18,857 nucleotides of DNA from Chromera velia (Eukaryota; Sar; Chromeraceae), in contig JAHBMJ010000412.1 in the NCBI GenBank assembly GCA_018398765.1, positions 29,288-48,144 of the forward strand, written 5' to 3'. This document shows positions 10,711 to 18,857 of this stretch, piece after piece. A program made the translations under genes and the position numbers. The notes below the pieces were generated by a model. That model had not been told where the DNA came from. It did not search any database and worked only from the letters and a program-made list of their open reading frames with translations. Within the stretch, counting starts at the first letter, position 1. Every line of letters starts with the position of its first letter.

Positions 10711-12448
10711 TCTGTGTATGCGCGAAAGAGGAGAGAAATTGGAGGATGAAAGGAACGAGAAGAAAAAGTGGCCTAGAGAAACGGGCACCCGACACAGGTC
10801 GAGCACACCGACAAACCAACCGGTGGGTCCTGAAAGAACTGTCTGACGGCCTTGAAGTCGAAACTGCCCTCCTCAGGCAGCTGCGTCCCCTTCGCCTTCA
10901 ATTTTTCCACGATTGTGTCAATGTCTTTGTGTTCCTTCACCATCTTGAACGCCGTCTCCGGTCCGATCCCCTTGATCGAATCGCAGTAGTCACACCCGCA
11001 GAGAATGCAGAAGTCAATGAACTGGTCCATGGTGACCTGGAGGTCCTCCAACAAAATGGCCAAATTGACCTCAACGATCGGGTTCCCTCGAACCTTCTGC
11101 TCACTCAGATTCAGGTGACGCACCTGAAAAAAGAAAAAACAAATCAGTGAACTGGTGAAAAGAGACGAAAGAAGAAGAGGAAAAAGAGAAGAAACAAGTG
11201 AATTTATGCACAAATCATCAACACAAGGATTCAGACCTCCTGTTCGGTCGCGCAGATCATTCGCATGACAGACCAACAGAGAAAGATCTTTGTGGTCGGC
11301 CCAACCTGTGCGCCTCCTCCCCCCGTTCTTTCTGTGTTCCCCCGAAATCTCCATCCTGCGTAGGCATCTTTCCTGTCTCTAGTTTTCTCGTCTCTTCGTC
11401 TTCCTCAAAAGAAAAAAATAAAACAGGGACTCGGAAAGGACCAAAAGGAAACTCACTTCAAATCACTGAACCAAAGATTGCCCTTTCCTCCACATACAGA
11501 AAGGTGAACAGACAGACAGACAGATAGGGAAAGACGGACCTGCACGGGAGTCCCGAAGGTCAGAGCGTCGGCATCGTCCGTCCCTGTGCCATACACGAAA
11601 CCCTTCTTCGCCAGCGCTGCGCAGGTGGCCTCTGCGTCGGTGGCTGCCTCCACCACGGGGATGCCCATCAGGGCGAGGAGCCTCTTGATGTCCTCGTTGT
11701 GCTTGCGGGTGACGTGAACGGTCCTCCCAATGAACTTTTTGATGTCGTCCTTGTTGCCGGCCTCCTGGGCCTCCTTCAAGTCCGCCTCTGCCTGCGCACG
11801 TTTGTTGGCTCTCTTCAAAAGCTCCCCGCTCTTCAACTGCCCGGGTTTGCCGTCGAAGACGTACACAGGTTTGATCCCAGCGTCGAGGAATCGGATCACC
11901 CGGTTGAGGAATCCTGCGATGTGACTGGTCGTTTCCCCCTGCTCGTTGGTCAGGTTCGAAAAGTTCTCGCCGTCTCTGATGGCGATCATGAACTGATACA
12001 GACTCATCGAGGCGTCAATCGCCAGCTTCCTCCCTGTGTAATTCTGCAATTCGACCTGGAGAAAAGACAAGGAAAAAAAGGGTGCTGAATTCACCTCGCT
12101 GAACACACCCGACATAAGGAATGAAGGAGGCTGAAAGTGGAGGGGATATTTCAGTTTGGATGCCTCCCTGTCAAAGTAACTCGTTTTCCTGAGCAGTGTG
12201 TCGGGGGGACGAGCTGCTTTGCGATTCGGAACGGATAAATTCGACGTCAAAAACGAGTGCGAGCTGACACACACGCTCTCGACCAGCTTCTCCAGTGAAA
12301 AAATCATTTGAATGCCAACCACCGTCTCCGCGTCTGTCTGGAGTCAGTGCAAAGATGGATGGATATAATGTCAGACCAACAAGCTCACCTGTTTGATGGC
12401 TCTGGGGGCCCTGTCGTTGATGAATTTCATCAACCCCTTGATCCCCAT
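9385..12448 (-). CDS. FEN1: Flap endonuclease 1, six exons, complete
   Basis: Structure-specific nuclease that cuts 5' flaps in Okazaki-fragment maturation and long-patch base excision repair, in the nucleus with PCNA. Exons in coding order: 12389-12448, 11540-12055, 10821-11123, 10394-10515, 9857-9926 and 9385-9516 (TAA stop), giving 400 residues (human 380). [10 protein letters not shown] is the family's obligatory N-terminus, which fixes the start. Visible motifs: D34 in [11 protein letters not shown]40, D88 in VYVFDGKP, D160/E162 in TDAEATC, D181/D183 in [11 protein letters not shown]237 in [14 protein letters not shown] (helix-hairpin-helix), and a PCNA-interacting box QTRLENFF at 344-351. 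Position 160 is normally Glu. The last exon encodes a Lys/Ala-rich tail (about 43 residues) ending NKKPKA, a probable nuclear localisation region. Introns are phase 0 except the fourth (phase 2). It converges on the upstream gene. Confidence 0.97.
9669..9720 (-). repeat. CA/GA/CAGA compound microsatellite in FEN1 intron 5
   Basis: On the + strand CA units pass into GA and then CAGA. On the FEN1 sense strand this is CTGT, CT and GT, the same composition as in the introns of the oppositely oriented gene. A single N at 9569, next to a G run, lies in the same intron. Confidence 0.9.
10337..10356. repeat. (GTAT)5 run in FEN1 intron 4
   Basis: Five perfect GTAT units, within intron 4 close to its donor at 10393. 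Confidence 0.85.
10665..10708 (-). repeat. CA microsatellite in FEN1 intron 3
   Basis: CA units with two TA interruptions. On the FEN1 sense strand it is GT-rich, matching the strand orientation of the other intronic dinucleotide repeats. Confidence 0.9.
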
Positions 12449-13257
12449 CTTGAGTTCCTCTCTCTTGGTCTCTAGATGTCTTCGTTCGTCTCTGAGATTT
12501 CTTCCCGTTGCGTCGGCGGGCCTGAGGTAAAGTTGTCTTTTTCCTGGTGAAGGGTGCAAACAAACAGTAAGGTCCTTCAAGCTGAAAGTTGTGCGACTGA
12601 GTGACTGTTTGCTGACCCAGCTCAGGGCTTCGGGTTCACCCCACAGTGCTGACCAAATTTGAGATTGGATTCCTTTTGCCACCGAAATCCATGCACCGAA
12701 ATCTTCAGCCTATTGCAGCCTTGCAGCGGCCGCCGCGCGCGCGGCGGTACAATCAAACTCGGGGCCGGCCCGGGGCGGCGGGGCACTCACGCAGATTCTC
12801 AAAGTGCTTTCGATCTGCGATTTAAATATTTTCCTTAAACGGTCAGTCTACAGAGACAATCTGAGACATTGGACGAAAGTGTATCCTTCATACAAGAGAA
12901 AGCTTCATTTTCTGATACTTTCTGATAAACTAACTAAAAGTAACGTATCTATCAATGTATCTTCCAGTGTCGTAGCAAACTAGATTGGTTTGGGGGCGTT
13001 TCTTTTTCTATTATTTTTCTAACTTTATGTACAACTGAATTTGCTGCTGGATTAAATCTACAAAAACCATTATCCTCCCAAAAAATAAAACCAGAAAAAC
13101 TTTTTTGTTTGTTTTGTTTAACTTTAAACCTTCTATTACACGTTGTGTAACGTTGTGTCCACGCCTCCTGTGATGACCCCCTTTGTCTTTCTAATACTTT
13201 CTAGATCATTCTAGACTCTTTTAAACTTTCCCTCTCCTCTTATTCCTTATCTTCTTC
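12449..13257. other. FEN1 5' region and AT-rich spacer
   Basis: The first roughly 270 bases upstream of the FEN1 ATG probably contain its 5' UTR. Beyond the GC-rich island (about 12727-12793) the sequence becomes AT-rich, with no credible ORF or recognisable motif. I see no TATA element that I would defend. Confidence 0.5.
12727..12793 (-). promoter_or_regulatory. GC-rich island with 18-bp palindrome upstream of FEN1
   Basis: An isolated GC- and CpG-rich block about 280-345 bp upstream of the FEN1 ATG. It contains a perfect palindrome (12730-12747, CCGCCG-CGCGCG-CGGCGG) and GGGGCCGGCCCGGGGCGG nearby, flanked by AT-rich DNA. Position and contrast suggest a promoter or CpG-island-like element. 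No transcription start is shown. Confidence 0.3.
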
Positions 13258-13285
13258 TGATTGATTGATTGATTGATTGATTGAT
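13258..13285 (-). repeat. (TGAT)7, putative LINE 3' tail
   Basis: Seven perfect TGAT units, followed on the + strand by GCCAAACCCTAGGTGGAG. Tetranucleotide tails are common at the 3' ends of several LINE clades, and the orientation matches the RT remnant to the right. Confidence 0.5.
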
Positions 13286-14369
13286 GCCAAACCCTAGGTG
13301 GAGTTAGAACTCCTGGACGGCGCATACATGCATGGGTCTATTCAATTGTGCCAGCTGCAAACTAAGTGGACGATAGTTATTTGAAATTAATCTAATCAAT
13401 CATTTACTACAATATGATGAGAAATCATAAAGAGGAGAGAGGCTTGAGAACGCAAGAGCAATGTGATGAACTTGCGAACTCCCAGATCAGAAAAGGAAGC
13501 GGATGTAAAGGGTGAGTTACAACGAGTGAAGCGGTCTGATTGAATTAATACCAAGCACTGCAAAAAGCCTTGTTCGGCAGTTCATCGGGGGCAGACAGAA
13601 AGCCAATGAATAAAATCATCTACACACTGGCAGCAGGCTTTATAGGTGCACAGCTTTCTATCAGAGCAACCAATAGACAGCCCACCTTGCCCGCCTATCG
13701 GGTTGTATGTCAGCATGCGCAAAAAAGAAAAGATCGAACCATCCGTAACCGACAAGGCAGAACGGGGAAGGGCAGAGACGGAAGGAACACCGGAAAACGA
13801 CTTGCTGCACAAAAGAAAGACAAACATATGGCGGGAAGATGGGAAGTCGCGCTGCAGAGCGGTGAGTCTAGCAAGGAGGGGAAAGTAAGAGGAAGATTGC
13901 CCATTATCCTCAGAAGCCTTCATACATTCCTTTGCAACTGTCTATCTCACCTTGCCCTAAGGCTTGAAGAAAAGTGAGCTGGTGCCTTGTGCCCTACGAC
14001 CATTCTGCCCGCGTTGGGAAGACAGATCGGGCTCAACCCTTAGCGAACGGACAGAAATCAAATCAGCTTAACGAAGCAGCCTATCTATAGACCCTGTAAA
14101 TTCAATTTGTTGGCAGCAGTTATTCTTCCAGGCACACAACATAGCTGCAGGAATAGTGTGTGTTATGATAGAAAAAGAGTGCCATCAGTCAGCTATGCGG
14201 GAGCAGAGAAGAGCTTTGCAGGGAAGAAGACTACGGATGCAAAGAAAGGGCAGGTGGAGGCTGTGAGCAGATAAATGACCACACCAATGGGCAAACCGAA
14301 GCTGTAAAGCATTAAGAGCGAACAAGACCCCCTGGTCTACATCCCGCACTGGCAGACATTCAAGGCAGT
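13286..14369. other. Sequence between RT thumb remnant and tail
   Basis: If the tetranucleotide run is the LINE tail, this is the element's 3' part and UTR. Minus-strand translation shows no C-terminal zinc knuckle or RNase H motif I can defend. The ORFs at 13570-13977 (+) and 13582-13923 (-) overlap each other and lack recognisable domains. Confidence 0.4.
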
Positions 14370-16335
14370 AGAGCGCTACGGGGGTTCAACAGGCTGTAAA
14401 GATTGTTATCTGCACGTCAATGCTGAGCAGGCCCATGCTCGTAATCATTGACAACCCAATTACCCCTCCCAGAGCCCGCGAAGCAGAAGCAATACGGGAC
14501 TCAATCATTTTGTTTAAGCACCCCCTTTCAAAGAAAACACACCCCAGATATTTATATTCGGATGTTCATTCAACTTCCTTCCCATTATACACGACTCTAC
14601 CTGCAAACTGTTCCAGAGCCAAGGCAGACAGACGCAAGATTTTTGTTTTCTTTAAATTTATAGTCAATCCCCATTCCTTGCAATACCCTTCCAAGGCTGA
14701 GAACTTCTTTTGCAGATCCAAGACGGAATGAGCAAGGAAACAGAGATCATCCGCATACCCTAGACTACCTAAGATGCAGTTGTCAAGGAGGACAGGTTCG
14801 GGCTCTCTCTCGGGCTCCTCATCGCTGCCCTCCCCCATGATTCTGCTGTCTGACCATCCTGCTCCCTCTGCTTCTCTGTCTATGGCCCCCTCGTTCTTAC
14901 TAAGTGAACACACACGGGGAAGGTCATTAATATAGATAAGAAAGAGAATGGGAGAGAGAGCATCACCTTACTTTACCCTAGCGTCCTCCTGAAAACGCAA
15001 AGAGTCCCCGTCTCCCTTTCCCCAGACCTCCCTGTACATTTTATAGATTATGCACACATCTGCCTCACATATACCTTCTCTTCTCAATTTCTCAATTAGC
15101 TTACCTCTCGGCACAGTGTCGAAGGCTTTGGAGAAATCAACAAAGCCTGCCAGCAGAGCTTTCTTTTTCTTTTTAGAGAAGAGAATGGCAGAGACAAGCG
15201 CGCCTACCCCTTCCCTCATTCCCCTAGTCGTTCCCAATTCTTTGTCTGAAACCTAACTGCCTGACGTCAAGCTCAACTTGAGAGCACACACAGCTGTCCA
15301 TCAGCAAACCAAAAAGTTTTGCGAAAGGGTTGACAACGTGAATAGGCCTCTATTCATTGAGAGAAGGAGAGGCAGGGCCTTTAGGAATAGGGCAGATACG
15401 CAGCATATTCCAGGAGGGAGGCCAGCAAGCAAAAATATACATACAATTAAACAAAACAAAAAGTAAAAAACGAGAGAGCGCCGAGTGTGTAAAACAAAGG
15501 TCAAGCTAAGCGGGGAAGATTCCTTATTAGCTGCGTACAGGGCTATCATGCTAGGTAACTACGAGGCTAGCAGTGTGGTGGGCTAGACAGAGAGATTCCT
15601 AAACAGACATTCTTAGAGGGAGTTCCATCTTAGAGTTTCTGATAGCAACCACTCATACCAATCATACTGCTTCCAGAGCTTCTTCTGCTTGGCATAGAAC
15701 AAATGCATCACTTTGTGTATCGATCACTGATTTTGTATACCAATGCACGCGTTCATCGATCCCGCGCCCATACTCCGTGCGAGCAGCCCGTCGTCAAGCG
15801 ACTGAGTCTCCCGCCAGCCCAACGGCGGCGCCTCGTACAGGCCCTACATTCCTTCAAGGCCGGAGGCTTTCTTTCTATTCATTTTTTTTAGAGCAGAGGA
15901 GATTTGATGGAAAGAGAAGGGCAAAATAGAAAGGTAAAAAGGAGGAGGGGCAGGTAGGAGGGCGGAAGGGAGAGGCTCTTCATTCTTGTTTTGAAACACC
16001 CCCGCCGAATGATTCAAGAACTCACGTAGAGAAGGACGGGAGGCTCTCCCAGCTGAGACAGCTTTTTTCTTTCTCCTCCAGATAGCAAACGAGTCTTTTA
16101 ACAACTTTTTTTGTACCCTCCAGGCTTGTGCTCTCTCCCACGCAACTCTCTTTCTTTTGAACAGAGTACGATGGACCCGGAGAAGCCTGTGCAGTCTATC
16201 AAACTCTATTCTCCTTTCATTCCCATCTCTCACTAGCTTCCATCTCTCGTCTGCCTCTCTAACCTCTTTCTGTAAAGCTTTACATTGAATTTCCAAATCA
16301 AACCATGCCTCTCTATTGTTATCAATCTCTTTCAA
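14370..16335 (-). pseudogene. LINE reverse transcriptase, inactivated
   Basis: Readable blocks, high to low coordinate: pre-RT REAWFDLEIQ to MNRKKASGLEGM (16335-15847); IPKGP (15388-15374) and RPI (15349-15341); QLGFRQR (about 15259-15240); FVDFSKAFDTVP (about 15147-15111, motif A with catalytic Asp); GDALSPILF (14967-14941); YADD (14757-14746, catalytic); EYKYLG thumb (14559-14542). Breaks: TAG at 15844-15846 after KASGLEGM; TAG at 15350-15352 before RPI; a frameshift between GFR and GTTRGMREG near 15240; TAA at 14968-14970 where the family has Gln before GDALSP; TGA at 14566-14568. Roughly 420 bp separate the KASGLEGM and IPK blocks, more than usual. The catalytic Asp residues of motif A and YADD remain. 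The clade cannot be assigned by eye. Confidence 0.85.
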
Positions 16336-16537
16336 CTATTTTCAACAAACTTATTTTTGGTTCAGCTTTGACATGTCGTTTACAAAACTTATTTCCTCCT
16401 GTCTATCCTTCAATCTATCCTTCTCAGCATGCATGGCTAAACATGCAGCTCTGAATGATTCCATACATCTGCTAACATGTTATAATCATCTAGCATTGTT
16501 TTATATGTCTTCTGTCTAGGCTTTCCTCTTCTAAAGA

Positions 16538-16581
16538 AAAATTTTTTAAAATGGTCTCCAACACCCAAACGGTCTCCAAAA
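16538..16581 (+). repeat. Left arm of 44-bp inverted repeat
   Basis: AAAATTTTTTAAAA followed by two GGTCTCCAA motifs 18 bp apart. It matches the reverse complement of 18315-18358 at 42 of 44 positions; the differences are T for C before the first GGTCTCC and C for A between the motifs. Confidence 0.85.
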
Positions 16582-16946
16582 TTATGAAGTATCTACATAT
16601 TTTCTAGAGCATTTTAAAACAATTTCTAATGATATTAAACATTGTTTTGTTGTTTAAACTGCATTTATAATAAGCTCAACTATCAGAATGTATAGCAGAA
16701 TTAATAATGATAATACCTAGGATGATACATATTATAATATAACTATACATTCACGTACGTACATATATTTGAATAAGATACGGAAAATTTATAATACTAT
16801 AACTGATTCTTAAATTTGGTCTAATTCATGTTTGAAATTTGCTTTAAATAAATGAAAACAGTTAAAGAAATGAAAACATTAAAGTAATTTACAGGCATAA
16901 AACGGTGAGTAGTTGTTTGTATAAATAAACATTCATAAGATATTAT

Positions 16947-17146
16947 CTAGGATGGATGCAGGTGCACCTTCACCTGCCAGTGTGTACCGCTCCAAAAGTT
17001 GGTACCGAAACCTACAGCATCTTTCGCATCGCATATCCAATGATTTGCTGCCAATGACTTGCTGAACTTGAAGCAATTGTTGTGCACGACGCAGTAGAAG
17101 TCCACTCTGGCTTCAATCATGAAACAGAATATGCACACACCAGTTA

Positions 17147-17196
<50 letters not shown>

Positions 17197-17485
17197 ACGA
17201 ATGTGCGAACCCGCACGACCACCTCTGTATTCCTCTGCCTCCTTTTGCCTTTTGCTTTCATCTCGTGCTTAATGTTGCTTGCATGCACACGCAGTCTTAG
17301 ATCCTGCATGCAGTCACAGAGCAAGAAAAGAATGAAGTTCCAGGCGAGGGTCAGAGGTGCATCATGCTCCGACATGATGGAACGGCTTGTAAGCTTTGAG
17401 AAAGACAAACGGATGAACCCACCAAAGAGCACGTGAAGGCCCCTCTGGCTCCCTCAAACAGCCCAGTGGGAGTCCCAAATCCTGC
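16947..17485 (-). CDS. Possible minus-strand spliced gene fragment
   Basis: Three stretches have exon character. 17423-17485 (63 nt, AGFGTPTGLFEGARGAF) is bounded by TCTGCAG and GTGGGT. 17223-17303 (81 nt, DLRLRVHASNIKHEMK) is bounded by TGCATGCAG and GTGGTC. A terminal stretch ends at the TAG at 16947-16949 (VDFYCVVHNNCFKFSKS to KVHLHPS). Between the last two lies a CT/GT microsatellite, oriented as in the introns of the other genes. The acceptor for the last stretch does not fit the phase of the preceding donor. An uninterrupted ORF also spans 16947-17432. No family is recognised and no start is convincing; it may be a captured gene fragment or noise. Confidence 0.2.
17146..17194 (-). repeat. 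CA then GA compound microsatellite
   Basis: CA units followed by about 15 GA units on the + strand, that is CT then GT on the minus strand. The arrangement is very like the FEN1 intron 5 repeat at 9669-9720. Confidence 0.9.
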
Positions 17486-18025
17486 CTGCAGATATATACT
17501 AAGAAGATAAGGAAGTATGCGAGTTTGGGCAAAGGTGGGCGAGCGCCTGATATGATGCAACGAGGGTTACGGCTAGCTCATGTCTGAGAGGAGACGGAAC
17601 CTCAAACTCACCAAAAGGAAGACGAAGACAGCCTTAGTTCCCCCAGCGAGGCAAGCAAGAGCTCGAAAGCTTACATTGGGGCACGCAGCAGAACAAGACA
17701 TCGACCTAAGATTGGGAGCAAGACGACCCTCTCCAATTTTACCCACCTCACCTACTTGACAGAACGAGACGGGGAAATAAACCCATGCCCAAAAAAAAAG
17801 AGACGGCTGAGGTTCCACCCAAAGTCTGCTCCCTATGCAAAGCGTAGAGCAGCCCTGACTTCGACAAAGTGCGACCTGATCTGACAATATTAGGAAACAT
17901 GCACGGTGAACAGTAAACACTTCATGGGCAGTGTAAAGAGAAATATGCAGTGTGACTAGCTTATTAAAACCTTTGTCAAATCAGAGCTCATGCATGCTGC
18001 ATCAATTCTACCGCGCGTGTGCGTC

Positions 18026-18049
18026 AAAATCGGATTCCGATCCGATTTT
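18026..18049. repeat. Perfect 10-bp inverted repeat, 4-nt loop
   Basis: AAAATCGGAT, loop TCCG, then ATCCGATTTT. It could be a hairpin or a binding site for a dimeric factor. It lies just left of the GC-rich patch (18084-18125) inside the putative inverted-repeat element. Confidence 0.7.
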
Positions 18050-18314
18050 AAATCCCCTTGAAAGCTTTGCGAGCCGCAGCGTGCGCGGCCGCCGCGGACT
18101 ATTAATTATTTGGGGGGGCGCGCGGACGCACTGCCACTGGCAGGCTTGCACTCGGTCACGCACCGTCATACATGCAGGCGCAATACATTTTTTCTATAGC
18201 ACTCGCTAACTATGATTCATGAACGCAAAAATGCACTTGCAGAATGTTTAAAACTCTTTGTTTCTACTTTTTAATCACTGTTTACTGCCCAAACATGCCT
18301 GCGGGATAGGGTTG

Positions 18315-18358
18315 TTTTGGAGACCGTTTTGGTGTTGGAGACCGTTTTAAAAAATTTT
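18315..18358 (-). repeat. Right arm of 44-bp inverted repeat
   Basis: On the minus strand: AAAATTTTTTAAAAC, GGTCTCCAACACC, AAAACGGTCTCCAAAA. Its copy of the 18-bp unit is perfect across AAAACGGTCTCCAA. It pairs with 16538-16581. Confidence 0.85.
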
Positions 18359-18857
18359 CCCTTTTCTTCAAAGTGGCGTACGTCTATTTTATCTCATATG
18401 AATACAGTTTTTATTCATATATTCTGCATGATATACACATAAAGACTAATAAAAATAAATAAAGACACAGATGCTAACAATCATAGAGCTACACAGAGGA
18501 TATTTTTAGATATATAAAGATGTAGACACATACAATATTGGTCAAATCTAGTCAAATCTAACCTTTTAATGATAAGTTTAATCCTAGCTTTAACTGATTT
18601 TAATCTCATATCAAAATATGTTGCTAGGCTCTGTAATTAGCTCCCTAAGTTGGGCCTTGAGACTTGGAATGATTTTAAGTTAGTCAGTTAATTAGTTGAT
18701 TAAAGTTAGTACTAGTGTTAAGAGCTACAGGAAGCCCTCAGAATAGATAAAGAGAAGTGACACTAGTCAGGCTCCAGAGAGGCTCCAAGATGATCTAAGT
18801 GTCTGAAGAGTCAGAGGTCAGGTTCCAGAAAATTCAATCTATAGCGCTAAGGTTGAT
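18359..18857. other. AT-rich sequence without recognisable gene
   Basis: AT-rich DNA with short local duplications (for example TCAAATCTAG twice near 18541). No ORF of note, no tRNA, and no similarity to the LINE coding region seen on either strand. Confidence 0.6.

Larger units (their letters stand above)
13258..16510 (-). mobile_element. Decayed LINE-type non-LTR retrotransposon
   Basis: Minus-strand translations give, in order, a charged pre-RT region (about 16500-15850), RT core motifs (15390-14740) and a thumb motif (14559-14542). Sequence then continues without recognisable coding to seven TGAT units at 13258-13285 (ATCA on the element strand), a plausible 3' tail. No apurinic endonuclease domain is visible, so the element is 5'-truncated or diverged beyond about 16510. 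Stops, a frameshift and extra internal sequence indicate a dead copy. The exact 3' end and any target-site duplication are not established. Confidence 0.75.
16538..18358. mobile_element. Possible 1.8-kb inverted-repeat-bounded element
   Basis: The 44-bp arms enclose 1,821 bp in total. The edge AAAATTTTTTAAAA plus paired internal motifs resembles a transposase-binding terminal repeat. LINE coding similarity fades about 30 bp before the left arm. No transposase-like protein is recognisable inside, and I could not identify a target-site duplication, so it would be non-autonomous, or the two arms could be independent copies of a short repeat. Interior: AT-rich left part, CA/GA microsatellite, possible minus-strand exons and a GC-rich patch near 18085. 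Confidence 0.4.

Noticed and set aside
12836-12850. CCTTAAACGGTC resembles the inverted-repeat arm TTTTAAAACGGTC
   Set aside because: Similarity covers only about ten bases and lacks the second motif.
13570-13977. Plus-strand ORF within the putative LINE 3' part
   Set aside because: No domain, overlapping ORFs on both strands, and no splice or start context.
1-18857. tRNA, rRNA, CRISPR array or bacterial operon
   Set aside because: No B-box/cloverleaf, rRNA motif or regularly spaced repeat array was seen, and the genes are spliced eukaryotic genes.

Overview
This is nuclear DNA from an intron-rich protist. Two spliced protein genes face each other, and a repeat-rich right half contains a decayed LINE-type retrotransposon and a possible inverted-repeat element. 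Short exons, Ser/Glu-rich low-complexity protein segments, heavy microsatellites in introns and a non-LTR element together suggest an alveolate such as a chromerid. That assignment is inference; nothing in the window proves it.

Left (about 1-7440, + strand): an unrecognised gene, cut off at its 5' side by the window edge. I reconstruct 11 exons and at least about 902 codons. All ten introns are phase 0 and include two microexons (33 and 12 nt). One exon encodes a long Ser/Pro-rich and acidic region, and the last begins with a charged helical region. The introns are packed with CT, GT, TTC and TTCC microsatellites.

Middle (7441-9384): convergent intergenic DNA with an AT-rich core. It contains a TGAA tetranucleotide run beside a short hairpin-forming sequence that may be the 3' scar of a retroelement.

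FEN1 (9385-12448, - strand): a complete six-exon flap endonuclease 1 of 400 residues, with a PCNA-binding box and a Lys/Ala-rich tail. One normally Glu metal ligand is Asp. A GC-rich island with an 18-bp palindrome lies about 280 bp upstream of its start codon.

Right (13258-16510, - strand): a decayed non-LTR retrotransposon. The pre-RT region, RT core (GFR, FVDFSKAFDTVP, GDALSP, YADD) and thumb motif (EYKYLG) are readable but interrupted by stops, a frameshift and extra sequence. A TGAT run at 13258-13285 is a plausible 3' tail.

Far right (16538-18358): bounded by a 44-bp inverted repeat (42/44 identical), each arm holding two copies of an 18-bp-period motif. It encloses possible minus-strand exons and a GC-rich patch. 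This is the best candidate for an undescribed mobile element here. The last 500 bases are AT-rich, and I see no gene in them.

The two genes have no evident functional link.
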